From assembly GCA_021648755.1 (NCBI GenBank), contig JAKISG010000001.1, forward strand, positions 62,001 to 126,000: a stretch of DNA of 64,000 nucleotides, written 5' to 3'. Positions 43,550-52,636 of the stretch are shown here, piece after piece (within the stretch, counting starts at the first letter, position 1; the number at the start of each line of letters is the position of its first letter). The notes under the pieces are model-generated. The model searched no databases and was not told the origin of the DNA. It saw only the letters and a program-made list of their open reading frames with translations. Origin of the DNA: Flavobacteriaceae bacterium (lineage in GTDB: Bacteria; Bacteroidota; Bacteroidia; Flavobacteriales; Flavobacteriaceae). The position numbers and the translations under genes are program-made.

Positions 43550-44374
43550 ATGGCATTAAGAAAATTAAAACCAGTAACACCTGGTCAGCGATTTAGAGTA
43601 GTAACCGATTTTGATGTGGTTACAACTTCTACTCCAGAAAAGAGTCTTTTAGCCCCTATGAAAAGGAGTGGCGGTCGTAACAGTCAAGGTAGAATGACTA
43701 CTCGTAACATTGGTGGTGGACATAAAAAGAGATATAGAATTATCGACTTTAAAAGAGATAAAGATAATATTCCAGCAACAGTAAAGACTATTGAATACGA
43801 CCCAAACCGTACTGCATATATCGCCTTATTAGCTTATGCTGATGGTGTTAAAACATATGTAATTGCACAAGGCGGATTAAAAGTTGGTCAAGTTTTACTT
43901 TCAGGTAGAAATATCGCTCCAGAATTAGGTAATACGATGTATTTAAGCGATATTCCATTAGGAACAGTTATTTCTTGTATAGAATTAAGACCTAGTCAAG
44001 GCGCTGTAATGGCAAGAAGTGCAGGTTCATTCGCTCAATTAATGGCAAGAGATGGTAAATATGCGACTGTAAAATTACCTTCAGGAGAAATTAGAATGAT
44101 TTTAGTTACCTGTAAAGCAACAATTGGTGTAGTTTCTAACTCAGAACATCAACTTACCGTATCTGGTAAAGCAGGTAGAAGTAGATGGTTAGGTAGAAGA
44201 CCAAGAGTTAGAGCAGTAGTGATGAACCCCGTTGATCACCCAATGGGTGGTGGTGAAGGTAAATCTTCTGGTGGACATCCAAGATCAAGAAATGGTATTC
44301 CTGCAAAAGGATACAAAACTAGATCTAAGAAAAAAGACAGTAATAAACATATTATTGAAAGACGTAAGAAATAA
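43550..44374 (+). CDS. rplB: 50S ribosomal protein L2
   Basis: A 274-residue protein needed for subunit joining and peptidyl transfer. The conserved GRNSQGRMTTRNIGGGHKKR is near residue 42 and the C-terminal MNPVDHPMGGGEGKSSGGHP contains the essential histidine region. It is followed by a 75-bp gap with AT-rich linker repeats before rpsS. Confidence 0.99.
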   Translation: MALRKLKPVTPGQRFRVVTDFDVVTTSTPEKSLLAPMKRSGGRNSQGRMTTRNIGGGHKKRYRIIDFKRDKDNIPATVKTIEYDPNRTAYIALLAYADGVKTYVIAQGGLKVGQVLLSGRNIAPELGNTMYLSDIPLGTVISCIELRPSQGAVMARSAGSFAQLMARDGKYATVKLPSGEIRMILVTCKATIGVVSNSEHQLTVSGKAGRSRWLGRRPRVRAVVMNPVDHPMGGGEGKSSGGHPRSRNGIPAKGYKTRSKKKDSNKHIIERRKK

Positions 44375-44449
44375 ATGAAAGTGAAAAATAAATTTCACAT
44401 GTTTGAGAGAAGAATTCAAAATTAAGAATCTAAAATTCAAAATAAAAAT

Positions 44450-44728
44450 ATGGCTCGTTCATTAAAAAAAGGACCTTTTATTTGTTATAAATTAGACAGA
44501 AAAGTCCAAAAAAATATAGAATCAGGTAAAAAACCTGTAATTAAAACTTGGTCAAGAGCATCAATGATTAGTCCAGATTTTGTTGGACAAACTATAGGTG
44601 TTCATAACGGAAGACAATTTATACCAGTATATGTTACAGAAAATATGGTTGGTCACAAATTAGGTGAATTTTCGCCAACTAGATCTTTTAGAGGTCATGG
44701 TGGTAATAAAAATAAAGGTAGAAAATAA
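44450..44728 (+). CDS. rpsS: 30S ribosomal protein S19
   Basis: A 92-residue protein of the 30S head. MARSLKKGPFI at the start and the motifs SRASMISPDFVGQTIGVHNG and KLGEFSPTRSFRGHGG are standard. It is 7 bp before rplV. Confidence 0.99.
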   Translation: MARSLKKGPFICYKLDRKVQKNIESGKKPVIKTWSRASMISPDFVGQTIGVHNGRQFIPVYVTENMVGHKLGEFSPTRSFRGHGGNKNKGRK

Positions 44729-44735
44729 TTAAATT

Positions 44736-45149
44736 ATGGGAAATCGTAAAAGATTAGTTGCAGAAGCACGAAAAGAAGCACGAAAAAACCAATTTGGTGC
44801 TAGGTTAGTAGGTTGCCCTACATCTCCAAGAAAAATGCGTTTAGTTGCAGATTTAGTTAGAGGTACGGAAGTTGAAAAAGCATTGAATATTTTAAAGTTT
44901 AATCCTAAAGAAGCAGCTATCAACTTAGAGAAATTATTACTATCCGCAATTGCAAATTGGCAAGCTAAAAATGAGGATGAATCTATTGAAGATGCAAAAT
45001 TGTTTATAAAAGAAATCTATGTAGATAGCGCAAGTATGTTAAAAAGACTAAGACCAGCACCTCAAGGACGTGCACACAGAATTAGAAAAAGATCAAATCA
45101 CGTAACTTTAGTTTTAGGTGTTAATAATTTAGAAGCAAGCAATTCATAA
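44736..45149 (+). CDS. rplV: 50S ribosomal protein L22
   Basis: A 137-residue tunnel protein. SPRKMRLVADLVRG and the beta-hairpin that reaches the tunnel (KRLRPAPQGRAHRIRKRSNH) are clear. It has a slightly longer N-terminus (MGNRKRLVAEARKEARKNQ) than the E. coli protein (110 residues), as is usual in Bacteroidota. 5 bp before rpsC. Confidence 0.98.
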   Translation: MGNRKRLVAEARKEARKNQFGARLVGCPTSPRKMRLVADLVRGTEVEKALNILKFNPKEAAINLEKLLLSAIANWQAKNEDESIEDAKLFIKEIYVDSASMLKRLRPAPQGRAHRIRKRSNHVTLVLGVNNLEASNS

Positions 45150-45154
45150 TAGAT

Positions 45155-45877
45155 ATGGGACAAAAGACAAATCCAATAGGAAACAGATTAGGAATTATCA
45201 GAGGTTGGGAATCTAACTGGTACGGTGGAAATGATTATGGTGATAAACTTGCTGAGGACTATAAAATTAGAGAGTATGTAAATGCTAGACTGTATAAAGC
45301 TAGTGTTTCAAGAATAATTATAGAAAGAACTTTAAAATTAATTACAATATCTATTACAACTGCTAGACCTGGTATTATTATTGGTAAAGGAGGTTCAGAA
45401 GTTGATAAATTAAAAGAAGAATTAAAGAAAATTACAGGTAAAGATGTTCAAATAAATATTTTTGAAATTAAAAGACCAGAACTTGATGCTACTTTAGTCG
45501 CAGCAAGCGTTGCTCGTCAAATTGAAAATAGAATTTCTTATAAAAGAGCTATTAAAATGGCAATTCAAGCAACAATGCGTATGAATTCTGAAGGAATCAA
45601 AATTCAAATTGCAGGTCGTTTAAATGGTGCAGAAATGGCACGTACAGAACATTATAAAGAAGGAAGAATCCCATTATCTACTTTTAGAGCAGATATTGAT
45701 TACGCTTTAGTAGAAGCTAATACAACCTATGGTAAAATTGGTATTAAAGTTTGGATTATGAAAGGTGAAGTTTACGGTAAAAGAGAGTTAAACCCCTTAG
45801 TTGGCTTTTCAAAGAAGCAAGGTAAAGGCGGAAACAATAAAGGTAATCAAAATAGAAGACCTCAAAGAAGAAAATAA
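45155..45877 (+). CDS. rpsC: 30S ribosomal protein S3
   Basis: A 240-residue protein at the mRNA entry site. The KH domain has RPGIIIGKGGSEVDKLKEEL, and the C-terminal domain has EMARTEHYKEGRIPLSTFRA. The C-terminus is basic (NRRPQRRK). It is followed by 115 bp containing a weak stem-loop (TTGGTG at 45887-45892 with CACCAA at 45905-45910). Confidence 0.99.
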   Translation: MGQKTNPIGNRLGIIRGWESNWYGGNDYGDKLAEDYKIREYVNARLYKASVSRIIIERTLKLITISITTARPGIIIGKGGSEVDKLKEELKKITGKDVQINIFEIKRPELDATLVAASVARQIENRISYKRAIKMAIQATMRMNSEGIKIQIAGRLNGAEMARTEHYKEGRIPLSTFRADIDYALVEANTTYGKIGIKVWIMKGEVYGKRELNPLVGFSKKQGKGGNNKGNQNRRPQRRK

Positions 45878-45992
45878 CTAAATTAGTTGGTGATTTTTAA
45901 AAAACACCAAAATTAAATAAATAATAAATCTGAATTATAAGTTTTGAATCTCGAAAATCATAATCGTAGTTCAAAAATCTAAAATTAAGAAA

Positions 45993-46421
45993 ATGTTACA
46001 ACCAAAAAGAGTAAGAAGACGTAAAGTTCAGAAAGGTAAAGGAAATATGAAAGGTAACTCTCAAAGAGGACACCGTTTATCCTTTGGAATGTTTGGAATT
46101 AAAGCTTTAGAACAAGACTTATTAACGTCTCGTCAAATAGAAGCTGCTCGTATTGCAGCAACACGTCACATGAAAAGACAAGGTCAATTATGGATTAACA
46201 TATTTCCAGACAAGCCAATTACTAAAAAACCATTAGAAGTACGTATGGGTAAAGGTAAAGGATCTCCAGAATATTTTGTAGCTGTAGTCAAGCCAGGTAG
46301 AATAATGTTTGAAGTTGGAGGAGTACCAGAAAATGTTGCTAAAGAAGCATTACGTTTAGCCGCTCAAAAGTTACCAGTAAAAACAAAACTTGTTGTTGCA
46401 AGAGATTATGCAAACGCTTAA
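45993..46421 (+). CDS. rplP: 50S ribosomal protein L16
   Basis: A 142-residue protein that organises the A-site tRNA elbow region of the 50S. It has MLQPKRVRRRKVQKGK, RIAATRHMKRQGQLWINIFP and the loop RMGKGKGSPEYFVAVVKPGR. The next gene is 12 bp away. Confidence 0.99.
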   Translation: MLQPKRVRRRKVQKGKGNMKGNSQRGHRLSFGMFGIKALEQDLLTSRQIEAARIAATRHMKRQGQLWINIFPDKPITKKPLEVRMGKGKGSPEYFVAVVKPGRIMFEVGGVPENVAKEALRLAAQKLPVKTKLVVARDYANA

Positions 46422-46433
46422 TTATATTTAAAC

Positions 46434-46619
46434 ATGAAACAATCAGAAGTAAGCAAATTATCTATAGAAGATTTAAATGAAAAATTAGAAATTTTTAGAA
46501 AGAATTATGTGGATTTAAAAATGACACATACAATTTCACCATTAGAATCTCCTATACAACTTAGAGAACTAAGAAGAACAGTAGCAAGATTAACTACAGA
46601 ATTAAATAAAAGAGATTAG
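46434..46619 (+). CDS. rpmC: 50S ribosomal protein L29
   Basis: A 61-residue helical hairpin protein at the tunnel exit. It starts MKQSEVSKLSIEDL and has the typical LRELRRTVARLTTEL in the second helix. It lies between rplP and rpsQ as usual. Confidence 0.96.
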   Translation: MKQSEVSKLSIEDLNEKLEIFRKNYVDLKMTHTISPLESPIQLRELRRTVARLTTELNKRD

Positions 46620-46638
46620 TATTTCTCAAACTATAAAG

Positions 46639-46896
46639 ATGGAAAAAAGAAATCTTAGAAAAGAAAGAATCGGTGTTGTATCGAGTAACAAAATGGAAAA
46701 ATCTATTGTTGTTTCAGAAGTAAAAAGGGTAAAACACGCTATGTACGGTAAATTCGTATTAAAAACTAAGAAGTATGTTGCACATGATGAAAAGAATGAC
46801 TGTAACGAAGGAGATACTGTTAGAATAATGGAAACTCGACCTATGAGTAAATCAAAGCGTTGGAGATTAGTAGAAATTTTAGAAAGAGCTAAATAA
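46639..46896 (+). CDS. rpsQ: 30S ribosomal protein S17
   Basis: An 85-residue OB-fold protein. RKERIGVVSSNKMEKSIVV and the segment EGDTVRIMETRPMSKSKRWR are diagnostic. It is 1 bp before rplN. Confidence 0.98.
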   Translation: MEKRNLRKERIGVVSSNKMEKSIVVSEVKRVKHAMYGKFVLKTKKYVAHDEKNDCNEGDTVRIMETRPMSKSKRWRLVEILERAK

Positions 46897-46897
46897 T

Positions 46898-47269
46898 ATG
46901 TTACAGCAAGAATCAAGATTAAAAGTCGCAGATAATACAGGAGCCAAAGAAGTTCTCGTAATTAGAGTGCTAGGAGGAACTAAAAAACGTTATGCTTCAA
47001 TAGGAGATAAAATAGTAGTTTCTATTAAACAAGCAACGCCAAACGGTACAGCAAAAAAAGGACAAGTAGCTAAGGCTGTAGTTATAAGAACAAAAAAAGA
47101 AATAAGACGTAAAGATGGTTCTTATATCAGATTTGATGATAACGCATGTGTGCTAATAGACTCAACCTCTGAAGAAATGAGAGGAACTCGTGTTTTTGGA
47201 CCAGTTGCAAGAGAACTTCGGGACAAGAAGTTTATGAAAATAGTTTCATTAGCTCCTGAGGTGCTTTAA
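46898..47269 (+). CDS. rplN: 50S ribosomal protein L14
   Basis: A 123-residue protein of the subunit interface. MLQQESRLKVADNTGAKEV and RGTRVFGPVARELRDKKFMK are diagnostic. It is 11 bp before rplX. Confidence 0.99.
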   Translation: MLQQESRLKVADNTGAKEVLVIRVLGGTKKRYASIGDKIVVSIKQATPNGTAKKGQVAKAVVIRTKKEIRRKDGSYIRFDDNACVLIDSTSEEMRGTRVFGPVARELRDKKFMKIVSLAPEVL

Positions 47270-47280
47270 TAAATAAAATA

Positions 47281-47589
47281 ATGAAAAAATTTAAATTAAA
47301 AACTGGAGATTTAGTAAAAGTTATAACTGGCGCTAATAAAGGTTCAGAAGGTAAAATTGTTAAAATCTTAGTGAAAAAAGATAGAGCAATAGTAGAAGGA
47401 GTTAATATGGTTTCTAAAAATGTAAAACCATCTGCTCAAAACCCACAAGGAGGTCAAAATAAATTTGAAGCACCAATCCATATCTCTAATTTAATGTTAT
47501 TGGAAAAAGGAAATACAACACGTGTTGGTTTTAGAATAGAAGGTGATAAAAAAGTGCGTTTTTCTAAAAAAACGAATGCAATAATATAA
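47281..47589 (+). CDS. rplX: 50S ribosomal protein L24
   Basis: A 102-residue assembly-initiating protein with the KOW motif KTGDLVKVITGANKGSEGKI. Two bases separate it from rplE. Confidence 0.98.
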   Translation: MKKFKLKTGDLVKVITGANKGSEGKIVKILVKKDRAIVEGVNMVSKNVKPSAQNPQGGQNKFEAPIHISNLMLLEKGNTTRVGFRIEGDKKVRFSKKTNAII

Positions 47590-47591
47590 TT

Positions 47592-48140
47592 ATGAAAAAA
47601 CCTAGACTAAAAGACGAATATAACGACGTTATTAAAGCAAATTTAATAAAAGAATATAGTTATAAAAATGTAATGCAAGTGCCAAAACTTCAAAAAATAG
47701 TTTTGAGTAAAGGAGTCGGTGCAGCAGTTGCAGATAAAAAATTAATTGAATATGCTATCGATGAATTAACAATGATAACTGGTCAAAAAGCAATTGCGAC
47801 AATTTCTAAAAAAGACGTTGCTGCATTTAAATTACGTAAAGGTATGCCAATTGGAGTAAAAGTAACTTTACGAGGTACTAAAATGTATGAATTTTTAGAC
47901 AGATTTGTAACTGCATCTCTACCAAGAGTAAGGGACTTTAGAGGTATTAAGTCAACAGGATTTGACGGTAGAGGTAACTATACTTTAGGTATTACAGAGC
48001 AAATTATTTTTCCAGAAATAGAAATAGATAAAATTAATAAAATTTCTGGTATGGATATTACTTTTGTAACTTCTGCAAATACAGACAAAGAAGCAAAATC
48101 ATTATTAACCGAATTAGGATTACCTTTTAAAAAGAACTAA
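47592..48140 (+). CDS. rplE: 50S ribosomal protein L5
   Basis: A 182-residue 5S rRNA-binding protein. KAIATISKKDVAAFKLRKGM and RVRDFRGIKSTGFDGRGNYT are diagnostic. One base separates it from rpsN. Confidence 0.99.
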   Translation: MKKPRLKDEYNDVIKANLIKEYSYKNVMQVPKLQKIVLSKGVGAAVADKKLIEYAIDELTMITGQKAIATISKKDVAAFKLRKGMPIGVKVTLRGTKMYEFLDRFVTASLPRVRDFRGIKSTGFDGRGNYTLGITEQIIFPEIEIDKINKISGMDITFVTSANTDKEAKSLLTELGLPFKKN

Positions 48141-48141
48141 G

Positions 48142-48411
48142 ATGGCAAAAGAATCAATGAAAGCTCGCGAAAGAAAAAGAGCAAAAACAGTTGCAAAATA
48201 TGCAGCAAAAAGAAAAGCGTTAAAAGAAGCAGGTGATTATTTAGCTTTGCAAAAATTACCTAAAAACGCATCACCAGTTAGAATGCACAATCGTTGTAAA
48301 CTAACAGGTCGCCCAAAAGGATATATGCGTCAATTCGGTATTAGTCGTGTGACCTTTAGAGAAATGGCTAATAAAGGTTTAATACCAGGAGTTAGAAAAG
48401 CAAGTTGGTAA
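48142..48411 (+). CDS. rpsN: 30S ribosomal protein S14, zinc-independent form
   Basis: An 89-residue S14 of the long type. The core is NRCKLTGRPKGYMRQFGISR; the CxxC pairs of the zinc-binding short form are missing. It is followed by a 182-bp AT-rich gap before rpsH in which I see no gene and no strong hairpin. Confidence 0.98.
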   Translation: MAKESMKARERKRAKTVAKYAAKRKALKEAGDYLALQKLPKNASPVRMHNRCKLTGRPKGYMRQFGISRVTFREMANKGLIPGVRKASW

Positions 48412-48593
48412 AATTGAAAATTGAAAAAGATAATTAAATTTCAATAAAAAATATCATTTTGAACAACTTCTAAAAATTTATAAAAAGCAGAAAACTCAAT
48501 ATTTTAAAAAAATAAAATAATTAATAAAAAATTAAAAACAACAGTTTTAAAATTTGATTAAATTCAAATAATTAATTCGTAAAATAAACAAGA

Positions 48594-48992
48594 ATGGTTA
48601 CAGACCCAATATCAGATTACTTAACAAGAATTAGAAACGCAGGAATGGCAGGACACAGAGTTGTTTCTATACCAGCATCTAATGTTAAAAAAGAAATGAC
48701 TAAAATTCTTTTTGATCAAGGCTATATATTAAGTTATAAATTTGAACAAAATACAGTACAAGGAGAAATCAAAATTGCTTTAAAATATGATAAAGCAACT
48801 AGAAAATCAGTAATTCAAAAGTTAGAACGTATTAGTAAACCTGGCTTACGTAAATATGTTAGTGCTAAAGAAATACCACGTGTTTTGAACGGTTTAGGTA
48901 TTGCAATTGTATCTACTTCTCAAGGAGTAATTACAAATAAAAAAGCAAAACAAGAGAACATTGGTGGTGAGGTTTTATGTTACATTTATTAA
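48594..48992 (+). CDS. rpsH: 30S ribosomal protein S8
   Basis: A 132-residue primary rRNA binder. It begins MVTDPISDYLTRIRNAGMAG and ends with GGEVLCYIY. S8 is the translational repressor of the spc operon in E. coli; no matching site is evident here. It is 18 bp before rplF. Confidence 0.99.
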   Translation: MVTDPISDYLTRIRNAGMAGHRVVSIPASNVKKEMTKILFDQGYILSYKFEQNTVQGEIKIALKYDKATRKSVIQKLERISKPGLRKYVSAKEIPRVLNGLGIAIVSTSQGVITNKKAKQENIGGEVLCYIY

Positions 48993-49010
48993 TATTTAAG
49001 AACTAGAAAG

Positions 49011-49553
49011 ATGTCAAGAATAGGTAAAGCACCAATAGCAATTCCAGCAGGAGTAACTATAAATGTTAAAGATAACATAGTTACAGTAAAAGGAAAACTA
49101 GGTGAATTGTCTCAAAATATAGAAGAGATAATCATAAAAAATGAAGAAGATACTTTAGTTTTAGAAAGACCTTCAGAAAGTAAAGAACATAAAGCAAAGC
49201 ACGGTTTATATCGTAGTTTAGTTAATAATATGATAACAGGTGTTTCTACTGGATTTACTAAAGAATTAGAATTAGTTGGAGTTGGATATAGAGCAACAAA
49301 TCAAGGTCAAAATTTAGATTTAGCCTTAGGCTACTCTCATACCATTGTAATACGTATTGCCCCAGAAGTTAAAATTGAAACAATTTCAGTTAAAGGTAAA
49401 AACCCAATTATAAAATTAACATCTCATAACAACCAATTATTAGGTCAAGTTGCTGCAAAGATTCGCTCCTTACGTAAACCAGAACCTTATAAAGGAAAAG
49501 GAATTAAGTTTGTAGGAGAAGTATTAAGAAGAAAAGCAGGTAAAACTGCATAA
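49011..49553 (+). CDS. rplF: 50S ribosomal protein L6
   Basis: A 180-residue protein with two related domains. MSRIGKAPIAIPAGV and the C-terminal EPYKGKGIKFVGEVLRRKAG are diagnostic. A palindromic spacer (49572-49587) follows it. Confidence 0.99.
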   Translation: MSRIGKAPIAIPAGVTINVKDNIVTVKGKLGELSQNIEEIIIKNEEDTLVLERPSESKEHKAKHGLYRSLVNNMITGVSTGFTKELELVGVGYRATNQGQNLDLALGYSHTIVIRIAPEVKIETISVKGKNPIIKLTSHNNQLLGQVAAKIRSLRKPEPYKGKGIKFVGEVLRRKAGKTA

Positions 49554-49571
49554 AGACTAAGTTTTAAGCAA

Positions 49572-49587
49572 TAGGTAATATTACCTA
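49572..49587 (+). promoter_or_regulatory. Perfect 16-bp palindrome between rplF and rplR
   Basis: TAGGTAATATTACCTA is fully self-complementary. Outer arms (CTAAGTTTTAA upstream and TTAAACTTAA downstream, about 49557-49600) extend it imperfectly, so the whole 62-bp spacer could fold as one long hairpin. It may be an RNA processing or pausing element, or a protein-binding site. Confidence 0.4.
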
Positions 49588-49615
49588 AAGTTAAACTTAA
49601 TATAAAGAAAATAAA

Positions 49616-49963
49616 ATGGCATTAACAAAATTAGAACGTAGAATACGTATCAAAAAAAGAATCAGAAAACACGTTTTAGGCACCGCTAAAAGACCTAGAC
49701 TATCTGTATTTAGAAGTAATAAGCAAATTGATGCTCAATTAATTGATGATGTAAACGGAGTTACATTAACTGCAATTTCATCAAGTTCAAAAAAAGCAAA
49801 AGGTACTAAATCAGAAATTGCTAAAGAAGTAGGTAAATTACTAGCAGAAAAAGCAATTAAAAACGGTATTGAATCTTGTGCTTTTGATAGAAACGGATTT
49901 TTGTATCACGGTAGAGTTAAAGCTTTGGCAGAAGGCGCTAGAGAAGGCGGATTAAAATTTTAA
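49616..49963 (+). CDS. rplR: 50S ribosomal protein L18
   Basis: A 115-residue 5S rRNA-binding protein. The segment RPRLSVFRSNKQIDAQLIDD and the C-terminal FDRNGFLYHGRVKALAEGAR are diagnostic. An 80-bp spacer follows before rpsE. Confidence 0.99.
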   Translation: MALTKLERRIRIKKRIRKHVLGTAKRPRLSVFRSNKQIDAQLIDDVNGVTLTAISSSSKKAKGTKSEIAKEVGKLLAEKAIKNGIESCAFDRNGFLYHGRVKALAEGAREGGLKF

Positions 49964-50043
49964 TAAATACATGGTCAAAATTTTAGTTATAAAATGATTT
50001 AAATCATTTAAAGACTAAAGATAAGACCTACTAGACTAAAGAA

Positions 50044-50568
50044 ATGTATAAAAAATATTCAAACGTAGAAAGAGTAAAACCTAGTGGAATTGATTTAAAA
50101 GATCATTTAGTAGGAGTACAAAGAGTTACTAAAGTAACAAAAGGTGGTAGAACTTTTGGTTTTAATGCAGTTGTTGTTGTTGGTAATGGAGATGGTGTTG
50201 TAGGACATGGTCTTGGTAAATCTAAAGATGTAGCTTCAGCAATAGCAAAAGCAATTGAAGATGCTAAAAAGAATTTAGTAAGAATACCAATTTACAAACA
50301 AACAATACCTCACGAACAAAAAGGAAAATATGGTGGCGCAAAAGTATTTTTAAAACCTGCCTCTAACGGTACAGGAGTCATTGCTGGTGGAGCTGTACGT
50401 GCCGTATTAGAGTCTGTTGGAGTACAAGATGTATTATCTAAATCACAAGGATCTTCTAACCCCCATAACGTAGTAAAAGCAACTTTTGATGCCTTACTAA
50501 ATATGAGAGATGCATATGCAGTAGCAAAACAAAGAGGAATTTCTTTAGATAAAGTTTTTAACGGATAA
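50044..50568 (+). CDS. rpsE: 30S ribosomal protein S5
   Basis: A 174-residue protein of the mRNA entry tunnel. It has VQRVTKVTKGGRTFGFNAVV, GHGLGKSKDVASAIAKA and KPASNGTGVIAGGAVRAVLE, all conserved. A 75-bp spacer follows that contains the tandem unit GCCTAAA twice (50620-50640 area). Confidence 0.99.
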   Translation: MYKKYSNVERVKPSGIDLKDHLVGVQRVTKVTKGGRTFGFNAVVVVGNGDGVVGHGLGKSKDVASAIAKAIEDAKKNLVRIPIYKQTIPHEQKGKYGGAKVFLKPASNGTGVIAGGAVRAVLESVGVQDVLSKSQGSSNPHNVVKATFDALLNMRDAYAVAKQRGISLDKVFNG

Positions 50569-50643
50569 GATTTAGACATAGTTTTTAGACCTTAAACCCT
50601 TTATTAATACTAAACTTAAGCCTAAAGCCTAAAGCATAGACAA

Positions 50644-50826
50644 ATGAAAAAAATAAGAGTAAAACAAGTAAAAAGCCAAATAAGAAGACCAAAAAATCAA
50701 AAATTGACCTTGGTTGCTTTAGGCTTAAGAAAGATGAATCAAGTGGTAGAGCATGATGCTACACCATCGATTATCGGAATGGTAAATACAGTTAAACATT
50801 TAGTTTCCGTTGAGGAAGTAAAATAA
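50644..50826 (+). CDS. rpmD: 50S ribosomal protein L30
   Basis: A 60-residue protein with KKIRVKQVKSQIRRPKNQKL and the conserved LGLRKMNQVVEHDATPSIIG. 11 bp before rplO. Confidence 0.98.
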   Translation: MKKIRVKQVKSQIRRPKNQKLTLVALGLRKMNQVVEHDATPSIIGMVNTVKHLVSVEEVK

Positions 50827-50837
50827 TATATATAGTT

Positions 50838-51287
50838 ATGCAATTAAATAACTTAAGACCAGCAAAAGGTGCTGTTAAAACAAGTAAAAGAATAGGTAGA
50901 GGTCAAGGTTCTGGTAAAGGAGGCACTGCTACTAGAGGCCATAAAGGTCAAAAATCTCGTTCTGGTTATTCTAGAAAGATTGGTTTTGAAGGAGGTCAAA
51001 TGCCTTTGCAAAGACGTGTACCTAAATTTGGTTTCACAAATATCAATCGCAAAGAATACAATGGCATTAATTTAGACAAATTACAAGAATTTGTTGATAG
51101 TGGTAAAATTAAAGACACTGTTAATATGGAAGTACTTTGTGCAATTAAATTAGCAAGAAAAAATGATTTAGTTAAAATACTAGGTCGTGGAGAGTTAAAA
51201 GTGAAGTTAAATATTACCGTTCATAAATTTACTGTAACTGCAAAAGCAGCAATAGAAAAAGCAGGTGGAGAGGCAGTAACTTTATAA
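50838..51287 (+). CDS. rplO: 50S ribosomal protein L15
   Basis: A 149-residue protein with the glycine-rich N-terminus GRGQGSGKGGTATRGHKGQK and FEGGQMPLQRRVPKFGF. 13 bp before secY. Confidence 0.99.
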   Translation: MQLNNLRPAKGAVKTSKRIGRGQGSGKGGTATRGHKGQKSRSGYSRKIGFEGGQMPLQRRVPKFGFTNINRKEYNGINLDKLQEFVDSGKIKDTVNMEVLCAIKLARKNDLVKILGRGELKVKLNITVHKFTVTAKAAIEKAGGEAVTL

Positions 51288-51300
51288 AGTTAATATAGAA

Positions 51301-52635
51301 ATGAAAAAAATTATAAATAGCATACAAGATATTTGGAAGATAGAAGAACTTAGAAATAAAATTCTTTTAACTTTAGGATTGATGGTTGTATACCGTTTAG
51401 GCGCTCAAATTACCTTACCAGGTATTGACGCGACTCAATTGGCTGGTTTGCAATCAAATGCTAAAGGGGGTCTATTGGGTATGCTAGATATGTTTACAGG
51501 TGGAGCATTTGGTAGAGCATCAATTATGGCTTTAGGTATTATGCCTTATATATCGGCTTCTATTGTAGTACAATTAATGGGTATTGCAATACCTTATTTA
51601 CAAAAATTAAAAAATGAAGGAGAAAGTGGTAATAAAAAAATTACACAAATAACACGTTGGTTAACTATTGTAATTTTAATATTTCAAGCACCAACATTTA
51701 TTTATAGTTTACCAGCTTTAGGTGTACCAGAAACTGCCTATTTAATAGGTAAAGGACCTTTGTTTTGGTTTTCTTCCATATTATTATTAACTACAGGTAC
51801 TGTATTTGCAATGTGGTTAGGAGAACGTATTACAGAAAAAGGTATTGGTAATGGTATATCATTATTAATTACTATTGGTATTATTGCTAGATTACCACAA
51901 TCATTTGCACAAGAATTTGCATCTAAATTAGAATCAGGTAATGGTGGTTTATTAATGATATTAATTGAAATCGTAATTTGGTTTTTAGTAATTTTAGCAT
52001 GTATCTTTTTAGTAACTGCAATACGAAAAATATCCGTTCGTTATGCACGTAGAACAATTGCTGGTAATATTGGTAATATTGCAGGGTCAAGAGATTACGT
52101 GCCATTAAAATTAAATTCAGCAGGTGTAATGCCAATAATATTTGCACAAGCATTAATGTTTGTTCCAGCATTGTTAAAAGGCTCATCAAATGATACAGTC
52201 GCAAGTTTAGGTTTACGATTTACAGATATGTTTGGTTGGGAGTACAATGTCTTATTTGGAATCTTAATTATTGTATTTGGATTTTTCTATACTGCAATTA
52301 CAATTCCAACAAATAAAATGGCAGATGATTTAAAGCGTGGTGGCGGTTTTGTTCCAGGATTTAAGCCAGGAGGAGAAACGGCAGATTACTTAGACACTAT
52401 ATTATCAAGAATAACGTTCCCAGGATTATTATTTTTAGTTGCTTTAGCAGTATTACCTGCTTTTGTGGTTAAATTTGGAGTAAATAGTGGTTGGGCAATG
52501 TTTTATGGAGGCACTTCATTAATTATTATGGTAGGTGTTGCAATAGATACAATACAACAAATAAATTCACATTTATTAAACCGTCATTACGATAGTTTAA
52601 TGAAAACAGGTAATAAAAGAAAATCAAGAATTTAA
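51301..52635 (+). CDS. secY: Preprotein translocase subunit SecY
   Basis: A 444-residue channel protein with ten membrane helices. The plug region (GGLLGMLDMFTGGAFGRASI), GIMPYISASIVVQL, the loop WLGERITEKGIGNGISLLI and the conserved FYTAITIPTNKMADDLKRGG are all present. One base separates it from infA; adk and map, which follow secY in many bacteria, are absent here. Confidence 0.99.
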   Translation: MKKIINSIQDIWKIEELRNKILLTLGLMVVYRLGAQITLPGIDATQLAGLQSNAKGGLLGMLDMFTGGAFGRASIMALGIMPYISASIVVQLMGIAIPYLQKLKNEGESGNKKITQITRWLTIVILIFQAPTFIYSLPALGVPETAYLIGKGPLFWFSSILLLTTGTVFAMWLGERITEKGIGNGISLLITIGIIARLPQSFAQEFASKLESGNGGLLMILIEIVIWFLVILACIFLVTAIRKISVRYARRTIAGNIGNIAGSRDYVPLKLNSAGVMPIIFAQALMFVPALLKGSSNDTVASLGLRFTDMFGWEYNVLFGILIIVFGFFYTAITIPTNKMADDLKRGGGFVPGFKPGGETADYLDTILSRITFPGLLFLVALAVLPAFVVKFGVNSGWAMFYGGTSLIIMVGVAIDTIQQINSHLLNRHYDSLMKTGNKRKSRI

Positions 52636-52636
52636 T

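Noticed and set aside
46626..46916. 96-codon minus-strand frame
   Set aside because: Antisense to rpsQ, which is fully conserved.
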